Assembly: GCA_014529385.2 (NCBI GenBank)
Contig: CM043963.1
Location: 69,902,912 to 69,966,911 of the forward strand
DNA from: Adiantum capillus-veneris
Lineage: Eukaryota > Streptophyta > Polypodiopsida > Polypodiales > Pteridaceae
Direction of reading: 5' to 3'
Length of the DNA: 64,000 bases
The translations under genes and the position numbers were made by a program. A model generated the notes under the pieces. That model did no database searches. It was not told where the DNA came from and saw only the letters and a program-made list of their open reading frames with translations. Positions 10,741 through 20,183 of the stretch are shown here, one piece after another (positions within the stretch are counted from its first letter, which is position 1; the number at the start of each line of letters is the position of its first letter).

Positions 10741-11345
10741 TGTTCTCTCTGTTTAAAAGCATATATTTGTGAGACCGTATTGTGCTTAATCCCTCGTTTT
10801 GAGAATTCCTCAGCAAACTCTCTTAGCAAATGGTCAATGTCATGGAATCCCCCTATGTTCATTGGTTGAAACCATGTCAATGCAGTACCTTCTAGAGTAA
10901 GACCAAATCCCTCGTATTGTGTATGGAAATCTGTTATCTGCTCAGCTCTTAAGACTTGCTTAAAGAGTGACACATGTGCATACGGATCTCCTGAACCACC
11001 ATACTTCTTTGGCATACACTTGGCTACTTGAGATGGTCTCATACGTCTATGATCTGCTACCAATCTCATTGCTCCTGTGTCTCGGCTAAAGCTTTCTCTA
11101 GCATCATGGACTTCATGGGTTACCCTTGTCGGTTCCTCTGCCCTGAATCTACTACTGGGAGGTAAATGTGATGGTTCCGCTTCAAACCTTGGACCTGGAG
11201 TGGTATAGGTGGGGATTGGAACTGCACTACCTCGATTCGTCTCCATTGACTCTCTGGAATGTAATGATCCCATTGGTCCGAGCTTCGAGTCCCAAGGTTG
11301 ACTGAAAGAGTCAGCAACCTGAGTTCTTTGTCCTCCTGTTGTCAT
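10695..11345 (-). CDS. gag: GYP1 gag, N-terminal capsid part
   Basis: Start chosen at the ATG at 11343-11345, which overlaps the ORF1 stop as ATGA. After a Ser/Thr/Pro/Arg-rich head comes a Retrotrans_gag-like capsid stretch (KYGGSGDPYAHVSLF, then GTALTWF, then HLLREFAEEFSKR). This frame stops at 10695, but the family's continuation (KEASLRFKQYI) lies in the next frame from about 10735. The switch maps to a GAAAAAGG run. A +1 shift, or a one-base indel, would restore the frame. Whether this is programmed or a simple mutation or assembly error cannot be told from one copy. Confidence 0.85.
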   Translation of the reverse strand: MTTGGQRTQVADSFSQPWDSKLGPMGSLHSRESMETNRGSAVPIPTYTTPGPRFEAEPSHLPPSSRFRAEEPTRVTHEVHDARESFSRDTGAMRLVADHRRMRPSQVAKCMPKKYGGSGDPYAHVSLFKQVLRAEQITDFHTQYEGFGLTLEGTALTWFQPMNIGGFHDIDHLLREFAEEFSKRGIKHNTVSQIYAFKQREHEKGEGSFTSLQTIH

Positions 11346-12196
11346 TGAGTTTTGCACTCCATTGTTGGTGCTGGTCTATGTGAGCTAGAAGTAACATAAT
11401 ACTGATGTAGTGGTCCCCCAAAGTATGTATATCCTTCTAATTCTTTCTTGCCCATTGTTGAGTATTGCCTGCCATACTTATCGTAAGCGGCAATTTTCAC
11501 TTCCGATCCCTCTGTGTAGGTAAAGACATAGAGTCTTTTTTGGTCTGTCAACTCTCCGGTGTAGGGTTCTTCACATCTATAATAGAGATCTTGCTCCCCA
11601 TTATTATATTTGTATAGCCCCACATAGATGTTATCAGTGTTGATCCTTGTAGTTTCATTCTCTCTTCTTAACCTCGCATTAGGGAAGTTCATTATTGGTG
11701 CTTTCTCCTCGAGTTCTTCATCTATTTTGGCTTTGGTGCCCATCAATCCCCACTTGTCCACAATGTTAGGGTTTAGGACTACCAAGTACATGGTACCCTC
11801 GTCATCTAGATATCTATCTCCGCTATAGCTCACAGGCACTAAGTCCTTGAACTCACTAGGTCTATCTTCTATCTTTACACAATAGCGGTCCATTCCATCT
11901 TTGTAGATCTTGGCACCTTGCTCATTGTCGTACTGGTATTTTATGAACAATAGCTTCATTGTGGCGGAAGGGTTTGATGATCCTGCTGCCATATTTTCTC
12001 TGTTGTTCTTGTTCGAGTGTTCGGTGAAAATCTCGTAAGATCTCTCCGAAGAAGTATCAGAAACACTTCCTTCAAAGATCGGCTCTAATGGTTGCACCCA
12101 ACTTTGGTTTACACTTCCCTCGGTTGATATGACACTTGCTGGTTCCCCTTGTTTTGGTTGATTATTCCGGAGATTCCTGCCCGATCTCAAATTCAT
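11342..12196 (-). CDS. ORF1 of GYP1, unknown protein upstream of gag
   Basis: About 284 residues from the first ATG (12194-12196) to the TGA at 11342-11344; the frame is open a little further upstream. The first 90 residues are polar and disordered-looking (Ser, Glu, Asn, Arg). The remainder looks folded, rich in Tyr, Asp, Glu and Gly, with phrases such as MKLLFIKYQYDNEQGAKIY and LYVFTYTEGSEVKIAAYD. There are no cysteine clusters, transmembrane segments or catalytic motifs that I recognise. Ogre/Tat-type plant elements are known to carry an extra ORF between leader and gag, and the position fits that. The stop codon shares two bases with the gag ATG, so gag could be made by termination-reinitiation. 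Confidence 0.75.
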   Translation of the reverse strand: MNLRSGRNLRNNQPKQGEPASVISTEGSVNQSWVQPLEPIFEGSVSDTSSERSYEIFTEHSNKNNRENMAAGSSNPSATMKLLFIKYQYDNEQGAKIYKDGMDRYCVKIEDRPSEFKDLVPVSYSGDRYLDDEGTMYLVVLNPNIVDKWGLMGTKAKIDEELEEKAPIMNFPNARLRRENETTRINTDNIYVGLYKYNNGEQDLYYRCEEPYTGELTDQKRLYVFTYTEGSEVKIAAYDKYGRQYSTMGKKELEGYTYFGGPLHQYYVTSSSHRPAPTMECKTQ

Positions 12197-12235
12197 CAAT
12201 TCCCCTAAAGGACTGTAACTTTTCCGTCTCGGCAA

Positions 12236-13600
12236 TTTGTTTTCCCCAAGTTTTTGTGGTCAGAATTGATCCAAACTGATTGATACTTGGTCAATTGTTT
12301 AATCTTGTCAGTTGGACAACTTCTGTTTCATCAAGTGAGAATTTTGTTACTGTTATGCTGAAAAAGACATTATACGCGTATGATGTCTTTTTTCACAGAA
12401 TTTGACTATTTTGGTTATGCTCACTCTCAGTGGCCCCTTTATGCTCTGTTCACTCACAAAATTCAGTTTGAACTCTGTTTGAGCAAGTTATGGCTAATTT
12501 AGGCTTTTCTTGGCAATTTTCCGCTTTTGACTTGTTTTTGGGTCAATTGTGATCCAAATGGGATGAAACTTGAAATATAACCTCTAGACAGCTATTACAA
12601 TGGATCTGTGTTAGCAAAGTATCAAAATATGTCCAAAATTAGGTCAAAGACATCATACGCGTATGATGTCTTTTTCATCAATTTGGGTCCAAACTTGATA
12701 TTTATGCTTCTACAGTGCCTGTAACAATCTTGTCAGGTCAGATATCAAAAATAAGCAGTGGATGTGCCAAAAGACATTATACGCGTATGATGTCTTTTGT
12801 CCCAGATTTTGACTATTTTTGGTTTTAAGCCTTCTCCAATGTTTATAATTGAGTTTCAAGTGTTTTTGTCAGGTTTGAATGTAAAAACAAGATTTGAATC
12901 CAAAATTTCCTATTCTTTGCGTTTCTTGGACTCCGACTTGTCTTTTTGGATTTCTTTGAGTGTTAATGCTCTTGTTTTAAGTTGATCTTAGGGTAAAACC
13001 CCCCTTCGGAACACTCTGGCAATGTCAAATTTTCAATTTTAGTCTCTGTTTAGGTCCTAAGACATCATACGCGTATGATGTCTAAAGTTGCAGATTTCTA
13101 GTTTTTCAGCACAGAACTCTCCCAATAGCTCTTTTAAGTGCTCAGCAACAATCAGTTACACAGAAAATTTTTCTGAACTTTGTTTATTGCATATTCCACT
13201 ACCAAAGCGACTTTTTCAGTGATCTAACATGCAATCAAACACATCAAGCAAATAGAACACCAATTGATAGCTCTAGATCAGGATCAAATCAGGCCCTACC
13301 TAAGCTACTTCTAATCATAAAATGGATTTTTTGCAATTGAAAATATAAAGAGATTTACTACCACACAAGGAGTAGCAAATGCTTTTTATGTCAACAACCA
13401 CTTAAACACCATCAAAAACAATCTAATCTAAGCTAAACTAAAAATACTGTCAACACGGAAGACCCAGGAATACCCCACTTCCTAGTATCTCTCGAGACCT
13501 TCGGAGTCCACCACTCCTAGATCTTTTCTAACTAAAGTATACAAAGTAGTTTATACGACTCACCTCGTAGGATTAGTCTAAGGTCACCTACTTAGGGCTC
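12236..13600 (-). other. GYP1 leader (5' noncoding region)
   Basis: About 1.4 kb between the PBS and ORF1, without a convincing coding sequence. It is AT-rich and carries the second palindrome cluster. An unusually long leader on both sides of the coding region, with the same palindrome, is the main feature of this element. Confidence 0.7.
12366..13082. repeat. Four 22-bp palindromes in the GYP1 leader
   Basis: Copies at 12366-12387, 12649-12670, 12773-12794 and 13061-13082. Spacing is 283, 124 and 288 bp. The first and third have T for C at one position (GACATTATACG left half); the other two are perfect. The copy at 12649 is flanked by AAA and TTT, giving a 28-bp perfect palindrome. The sequence after the copy at 12649 (tttttcatcaattt) resembles that after the copy at 359, which supports a common repeat unit in leader and 3' region. 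Confidence 0.95.
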
Positions 13601-13621
13601 TCGTCCCCGGCAGCGGCGCCA
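13601..13621 (-). other. GYP1 primer-binding site, tRNA-Asp type
   Basis: On the plus strand CCCCGGCAGCGGCGCCA (13605-13621) equals the 3' end of plant tRNA-Asp(GTC) except one base. It lies two bases from the LTR edge at 13624, the normal distance for minus-strand cDNA priming. This fixes the orientation and the LTR boundary. Confidence 0.9.
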
Positions 13622-13623
13622 AA

Positions 13624-14563
13624 TGTTAAGGCGGTTACGCCGCTAGCGGAAGCTAAATAGCGAGAACTCAACCAACAACAGAATTTGTCAGACGAGGACG
13701 AAGCTTGACCCGCAGGCGCATGGAAACAACTAGGTGGGTGTCAAATCACCTACTCGACCTTCTAATGACAATCACTACTAAGGAAATCAAATCTAAGTTC
13801 TAAAATACGCAAGTGACTGAAATCCGTACTACGAACGAATGCTATACGAAACAGGATCTAGAATCATTGAATCGATCTCAAACTCAAGGGGAAGTCTATA
13901 CACTAGGTAAGAACAACACCCTAAAGACTTGAACTGCAAAATCAACCTATAACCACTCCGTGCGGCAAACGCGTATGAAGACAGGCCGAAAAATACAGGT
14001 GACCGAAACTTGACCCCGATGGTACTAATGTGTAGCTCTACTCGTTGTGGTTCTATAGATATGCTGCACGCTCTATTCCGACACACGAGTTGGAAGAAAA
14101 CTCACACCGAAGCTCGTAGGAACTTACCACACATAGAAGCCGATAGCGCGCACTCTTGGTATCTGTGCGTAGCTCTCACCGTTGCTAACACAATGGCGGT
14201 GTCGCTTCTCCAATGGCGGCCCCGTAGCTCGCGTAGCAAGAAGATAAGACTCTCTCTCTCTCTCTCTCTCTCTCTCAGACACAGTCACGGCGCTCAAAAA
14301 CTCACTTTGATTAAAATTGAATCCCTTCTTAGGTTACAAAACTTTGGCTTATATACCTCAGCCTGGAGGTGAGAACATCTCTAATTATTTACATCAACAG
14401 GTGAAATTACTTCGGGATTACAAGCTGGAAACTCAATTGAGTCCCGTTACTTAATGAATGGCTCAAATCAAAATTAATGTCGGAAAGACATTTATTACAA
14501 TCAATGGTTACAAAATGATGGGTGTGAGCAAAAATGCGGGTGTGATCCTCTGCTGGCTCAACA
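13624..14563 (-). repeat. GYP1 5' LTR (940 bp)
   Basis: The plus-strand edges are TGTTAAGG at 13624 and CTCAACA at 14563, so the element reads TGTTGAG at its start and TTAACA at its end, an imperfect terminal inverted repeat. The inner edge abuts the PBS. The outer edge is placed where copia coding sequence resumes in frame. It contains a TATA-like site and a (CT)13 tract at 14251-14276 that would be a GA-rich 5' transcript. The partner LTR is outside the window. Confidence 0.8.
14349..14355 (-). promoter_or_regulatory. TATA box of the GYP1 LTR
   Basis: The minus strand reads TATATAA within GGTATATAAGCC. A start site about 30 bases downstream would fall near 14320, inside the LTR, as expected for the U3/R boundary. 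Not tested. Confidence 0.55.
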
Positions 14564-16390
14564 GGGCCACATACGGTGGAGAAACCAGGTTCGTCCACTT
14601 TCTCATCAAATGAAGATATAACTCACCATGTGCCAAACCAAATTCAGGTAAAAAATCAAGAGGAGGAGTTGTTCAATGATGACAACTCAAATAAATCTAA
14701 CCAACATGTTGCAGCATCATAGGAAACACCACTACCAAAGTGGTCTCAACAGCATTTTGATGCTCTAAACCCTCAAGTTCACAATTCTCATGAAGAGGAG
14801 GGGGGTTTGCGACGATCAAAGAGAATAGAGGAGCAAAGGAGAGCCTCTGAACACATCGTCAACATGGCTCTCATGACAGAAATTGTGGGCTCTGTGAAGG
14901 AGCCAACCTCCGTCAACAAGGCCATGGATGATCCAAAGTGGAAGGAAGTGATGCAGTCTGAGTACGACAGCATCACAAAGAATGACACTTGGGAAGTAGT
15001 GGATCGGCCTTCAAAGAAGAAAGTCATCGGCACAAAATGGGTGTACAAGCTCAAGCATAAAGCTGATGTCTCTTTGCAAAAGTACAAAGTTAGGTTAGTA
15101 GCACAAGGATTCTCTCAAGTTGAAGGGTTTGATGTTAGTGACACCTTCGCTCCCACAGCTCGAATGACAACTATTCATCTTGTACTTGCTCTTGCTGCTA
15201 TCTATTTATGGGTTGTTTACCAAATGGATGTTGTGTCTGCATTGTTGAATGGAATTCTCAAGGAGGAGGTATATATTGAGCAATGACCATGGTTTGAGCA
15301 GATTGAAGAAGGCTTTATATGGCCTAAAACAGTCTCCGAGAGCATGGTATGTCAGAATTAATATGTTTTAAAAAAATTGTCTTTAGAAGAAGTGCTTCTG
15401 AAGAAAATTTATATGTGCTTAGAGAAAATGGAAAACAAGTCATTATTATCTTGTATGTCGATGACTTGATAATCACAGGTGACCACAAAGAGCTCATCCA
15501 ACAAACTCATGAGAGTTTGAGTTTTGAATTCACAATGAAAGACTTAGGTTTGTTGCATTACTGTTTGGGGATTGAGGTTTGGAAATCCTCAAAAGGTATC
15601 TTCATCTCTCAACAAAAGTATGCAACAGAAATCCTAAAATCTTTTGGCATGATGGATTGCAAATGCAAACCTCTCCATGGAAGATTCTTCTTCTTTAGTC
15701 GACATTAAAAAGTATAGAAAACTTGTGGGAAGATTAATTTTCTTGTGCAACACTAGGCCAGATACATCTTTTGGAGTAGGTTTTTTAAGCAGGTTTTCCA
15801 ACCAACCAAGAGAATCTCATTGGAAGGCAGATATGCGAGTTCTTAAGTACATCAAAGGTACTTTGGGCCATGGCATTTCCTATGGCATTGGCACAAACAC
15901 TCTTAGTGGGTATTATGACTCCGATTCAGCAGGAGATTGTGACTCTAGAAAGTCAGTTTCTGGATTTTGTTTCTCACTTGGTTCTGGAGTGTTTTCTTGG
16001 ATCAGCAAGAAGCATCCAACCGTCGCTCTTTCTTCAACGGAAGCAGAGTATAAAGTTGCTTGTTTTGCAACTTATAAAGTAGGCTAAGGCGAGTCCTCAT
16101 GGACTTAGGTGTTTCTCTTCATTCAGCAACAACACTTCAATGCGACAACCAGAGTTTCATGGCGATTGCCAAGAACCCCATCTTCCATGCACGCACAAAG
16201 CATATTGAGGTTTAGTATCATTATGTTCGAGAGCTAATTGATGATGAAATTGTGGATCTAGAGTATTGTCCTACTGAAGATAATTGTGCAGATATCTTCA
16301 CCAAAGCTCTAGGGAAGACCAATTACTTCGACATCTTCATAAACTTGGAGTTGTCACACGACCAACATAGAGCATCTTCGGGTGTTCATT
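14564..16390 (+). pseudogene. copia-1 reverse transcriptase-RNase H remnant
   Basis: The order is the linker region, the RT start (MDDPKWKEVMQSEY, then KVIGTKWVYKLK, then VARMT-like TARMTTIH), a stop at 15284, a short deletion, then RT again (LKKALYGLKQSPRAW, ILYVDDLIITGDHKEL). A frame break near 15690 leads to RNase H (RKLVGRLIFL, SGYYDSDSAGD, then SSTEAEYK), and the end contains EDNCADIFTKAL. YVDD is the copia RT catalytic motif. Stops at 14717, 15284, 16084 and 16214 and missing segments mean no product is expected. The part upstream of RT is cut by GYP1. Confidence 0.88.
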
Positions 16391-16398
16391 GAGGGGGG

Positions 16399-17167
16399 TG
16401 TTGGTATACTTGCAATGCCCAACTCTTTGAGTTTTGCCACCACCATATATGCTGCACAGTTTGTAAGGCCCCCATATGAGAAGAAGCCAATGGTGCACAT
16501 ATATTTGGTGGATTCCAGCTTTGCACGCTGATGAGATCTCTATTTGTGATCGTGGATGGTACAGAGAAATTCAGGGCCAACTTTGGGGGCCTCGGGGATG
16601 GAAGCCCTCGAGACTTTTTATTCCTTTTTTTGGAATATTCCTTTTCATCGAAATATCTTGGCCGGACGACGGCCGAAAGACAATCGGAAAATGGCCGTCC
16701 ACTAGTGGCCGGTGGTCCGTGGTCTTTGGCCGATGGCCGGATTTCCTTAGCCGGTGGCTGAGTTCTACGAGGACTTGTCTACCCAAAAGCGGCTGGCTAT
16801 GCATGGGCGCATGGGAGACTCCTACTTGGACTTGACTATCTAAGGGCGGCTACACATGGGCCTTTAGAGGCTCCCTTACATCTATATAAGGAAGCCTTCT
16901 CATGAGTAATTCGGTAGAATGGTGTGCACACTTGACGCACACACAACACATCCTTGTGTAATGATTGTTAGTCCCTTGTATTCCTACTTGCTCTAATTGT
17001 CTAAATCGCCATCTAAGCTCTACCTTGAGAGCACATGGGTGGATGATGCCATCACTTTGTAATAGTGTGCTAATTTAAAGTTTTTGATTTGCCACAATCT
17101 ACTTTGCATTGTATCTCTCTCTACTCTCCTTGCTACTAGATCCTTATTGTATTGCGCATTTCTTACA
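16399..17167 (+). repeat. copia-1 3' LTR (769 bp)
   Basis: Begins TGTTGGTATA directly after the polypurine run GAGGGGGG, and ends CTTACA where LTR-B sequence resumes. A TATA box (TATATAA, 16883-16889) sits in the expected U3 position. The right boundary is inferred from the resumption of LTR-B, not from a second LTR. Confidence 0.75.
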
Positions 17168-17306
17168 CCTGGTCCCTTATTGAGATAAGTCTAGCATCAC
17201 ACATATTAATATGCTATCCCTTGGTCTCTAAATCTCCCCATTTTAAATGGCCAATTTTAGATGAGAAAATCATTTGAAAAAGTTAGATATTAAATTTTAT
17301 GACATT
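17168..17306 (-). repeat. LTR-B copy C, terminal fragment
   Basis: On the minus strand it begins TGTCATAAAATTTAATATC (17306 leftward), identical to the start of LTR-B copy B at 54980. It then follows copy B and copy A through AAATGATTTTCTCAT to a TATCTCAA..GGGACC phrase before copia-1 interrupts it. Confidence 0.75.
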
Positions 17307-17451
17307 TCCTCTCTCTTGAAATCATAGTCATCCTCGTCTATGAGGTAGGGAAGATAAAGCATAGTCATTAGTCCATGGTTTCTTAGTGGGTAGAGGATCC
17401 CTTTTTACCCAGCGACATCTTTCCAAAATGGATAACTAGTCCATTTGTTGC
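17307..17451. other. Short unassigned spacer before GYP2
   Basis: 145 bp between the LTR-B start and the GYP2 5' LTR. No gene or motif seen. Confidence 0.5.
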
Positions 17452-18437
17452 TGATGGCCAATTTTTGAAAATCAAAGAAAAAACACTTATTTTTCCTCTG
17501 TTGGAGCCTTGGCGACACTGTTGGAAGGCTCGGCACTGCCTAGTAAACCTCACGACACCTCTGCGGGCATGGCACACCCCCCCCCCCCCCTTTCGATTGG
17601 CCGGCCTTATCACCCTCAGGTCCCTGCTTGTCTATACCCCAGCCTAGCCGGCCGCCCTCGGTTTCGGATACCCTTGCACTCTTCCCCCATAGTTTATTCC
17701 CCCCCCCCCCCCCCCGGTGGGCATCGGATGAAATAACCCCCCCCCCCCCCCCCCCTCTCTCTCTCTCATTTTACCTAGATACCTCTCTCCTCTCACCCAA
17801 ACCCCCCCCCCCCCCTACCGGCCACCCTCGGCAGGCGCAAGCCTCAAGCACTCACCACGACCCCTCTCTCGTTTTCCCTCTCGCGCTCCCTCTGTGTCGA
17901 GCCGCATGTGAACTCCCGCTCTCCCATATTCTTAACCACACCCCCGCCACCCTCTCATTCCCCCTCCCTTGGCTCGCTTATATTCTCCCCCCCCCCCCCC
18001 CCCCCCCCCCGCCCCCCCCCCCTCTTCCCCACCCGCTCACCTCACCCTCCCCTCGGCTTCATTACCCCCCCCCCACCCCCTTGGCCCGCTATCCCCACCC
18101 TCTTTCTCCTCCCCCCACACCATTGACTTCTCCCCCTCCTCTCATCCTTGAGACACCATGCAAGACAGAGAATAGGACAACGCCCCCCCCCCCCCCCCCC
18201 CCCTCACACACTCTCTTCCCCCCCCATGGTGGGCACCCGCCATGGAGCCCACTCTCCCTCCACACCACACACTCACTCACCCTCACCCTCTCACACCCTC
18301 ATCCTCTCCCCCACTCACCACCCCCCAATCCCCTCTCCCTCTCTCGCGCTCTGTTCGGCTCCACCCTGCCCGGAATCCCTCTCCGCCTGTAGAAGGCGCA
18401 GCGCACAACTCTTTTCTCTCTCTCTCTCTCTCTCTCC

Positions 18438-18505
<68 letters not shown>

Positions 18506-19653
18506 ACACACCACACACACACACACCCCACGCATACACACACCACCCCCCCCACCCCCATCTTCGTGTAGTTGCCACCGCTGACACAGAGAAAAAAATT
18601 ATATAAAAAACATATATATAATATATAAGCCCCCGTTCCCACCGCACGCTTGCGCACACATACAAATACACACACACGCAACCACGCATGCGCACCCATA
18701 TACATATATACAAGCCCCCGTTCCCACCGCACGCTTGCGCACACATACAAATACACACACACATGCGCATACATATATATATACACATCCGCCCACATGC
18801 ACATACATACACACACACGCATTACATACATATATATAAGGAAAAACGAAGGATTCCACGACTACGATGACAACGAAAAAGAAGGAGGACCCAAAGCACG
18901 CGCCGCCATCAACAAAAAGAGGAAATGCACCGAAGGCATGCCTCGGCCGACCCCGAAAAGAAGTACGCTCTACACCGATGCACCGGCAACACACCATTTG
19001 CTGGCAACATGCAACCACGACGCCGTTTCCAGTAATTTATAGGGTATTTTCATCATTTCTTCAGTTTTCACCCGAGCCATTGTAAAATTCCCATTTTTTG
19101 TAAATATCCTCTCTCTAGGTGATGATCACAAAGGCCCACCTAGAGATTCTCGTCTTTTAATAACCTCCCAAAACCAAGCTAGGGTCAACCACACCGGGCC
19201 CACCACTTGCGTTGTCTCCCGGATTAAGCTTACCCTAATCACACTGGGATTACCATAATCCAAGCAGCCAACACCTATAAATTGGCACTGAGAGGTCACT
19301 ATCGGGGGGGTAGTTCATGAGAAGTCAGAACTTGGTAGAGTGTAGTGGGAAGAGTTGACACTATCACCATCACGGGGAGGGGGGGCTTATGTGTTGGGCT
19401 TGCCTTCGGAATTGCACCATGCGAAGGGAGCCACTTCCACCTCTCGACTCCAATGGTTGATGCATACACGCACACACGCTCTTGAGAGCAAGCTCCACAA
19501 TCATTGAGTCGTCTTAGAGAACGCACCAAGTAGTTTGCACCATCTTTTCTCCCTACCTCTCTACCACCATGGTGTGCCATTTGTAAATACTTCAGAACTA
19601 ATTCTCCCTCACACCCCCGAGGGTTTTCATCATTTGCAAATCTCTCTCTCTCT

Positions 19654-19728
<75 letters not shown>

Positions 19729-19887
19729 TGTAAGTTTGCGGTGTTCATATCATCGTGGTTTGCGTCTTAGCCGCTCAAAGCTATGTGGTGCCCCCTATTC
19801 GCTTTGCCGGGACAGGCTGGAGGTGCGTCATTTGGCCCCCGGCATTTTAGAGGCCGTCGGGGTTCGGGGTTCGCTTTGCTCCCGTCA
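17452..19887 (+). repeat. GYP2 5' LTR (2.4 kb, low complexity)
   Basis: Contains several poly(C) tracts (17578-17590, about 17700-17716, 17738-17755, 17988-18020, 18182-18202), a long (CT)n at 18416-18503, (CA)n after it, a tandem CA/TA-rich block at 18625-18835, and a second (CT)n at 19641-19724. The promoter lies near the end: TATAAATT at 19276-19283. Long proline-rich frames inside it are by-products of the C tracts. Confidence 0.88.
19276..19283 (+). promoter_or_regulatory. TATA box of the GYP2 LTR
   Basis: CCTATAAATTGG, repeated in the 3' LTR at about 28213-28220. Transcripts would start near 19305. Confidence 0.55.
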
Positions 19888-19889
19888 TT

Positions 19890-19909
19890 TGGTGCCCCCA
19901 CTGAGGAGG
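19890..19909 (+). other. GYP2 primer-binding site
   Basis: TGGTGCCCCCACTGAGGAGG starts two bases after the LTR end (GTCA at 19887). TGG is the complement of the tRNA CCA end. I cannot name the matching tRNA with confidence. Confidence 0.65.
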
Positions 19910-20183
19910 GCTTTCTAAGACCCTTCGGTTTACAATGCAGAAAGTGACGCCCACCATCAATCATGGACGAATGGCTGAAGGAAAATTCTAACTGGAGGCG
20001 GAAGAAGAGGAGAGGAAGGAGGCACTAGCCACCTTCATTGAAGTACTGCTGCCAGGCTACAGTGTCGTCAGTATTCAAGAGGTAAATTCTCCATCTCGTG
20101 TTGCTCGTTCTAACCATAAATGAGAGCATCAGGTGGGAGGTCGGTGAAGTGCCATCACTGTTGTCAACCAAGATAAACTGTCA

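Larger units (their letters stand above)
1..14563 (-). mobile_element. GYP1: large Ty3/gypsy LTR retrotransposon, left end outside window
   Basis: Read on the minus strand, the order is 5' LTR (13624-14563), PBS, about 1.4 kb leader, ORF1, gag, pol (protease, RT, RNase H, integrase), second protease, Lys/Trp-repeat ORF, and a 3' region of at least 2.6 kb. The 3' LTR is not in the window, so the element exceeds 14.5 kb. The tRNA-Asp-like PBS and CX2CX3HX4C zinc knuckles are those known from plant Athila/Tat-type elements. The pol frame is open for about 1,790 codons, which suggests a fairly young copy. The only clear lesion is a frame change in gag. The right flank is copia coding sequence, so GYP1 inserted into copia-1; the expected target duplication begins GGGCC at 14564. 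Lineage assignment is inferred from motifs, not from a tree. Confidence 0.9.
14564..17167 (+). mobile_element. copia-1: 3' half of a Ty1/copia element split by GYP1
   Basis: Copia pol sequence is readable from the first base after the GYP1 LTR and runs to a polypurine tract (16391-16398) and a 3' LTR (16399-17167). The 5' half must lie left of the window, beyond the other GYP1 LTR. The element is dead: several stops and frame breaks. It is inserted into an LTR-B copy whose remnant begins at 17168. Confidence 0.85.

Noticed and set aside
224-13082. CRISPR-like array (repeated palindromes with spacers)
   Set aside because: Intervals are 124-288 bp, repeats are interrupted by a full retroelement coding region, and the context is a plant nuclear genome.
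17628-18606. Proline-rich ORFs of up to 254 codons
   Set aside because: They read through poly(C), (CT)n and (CA)n tracts inside the GYP2 LTR, and equivalent frames exist in several phases and in the other LTR; low complexity, not genes.
18299-19018. Minus-strand Cys/Val/Tyr-rich and Arg/Glu-repeat ORFs
   Set aside because: Shadows of (CA)n and (CT)n tracts; no family resemblance.
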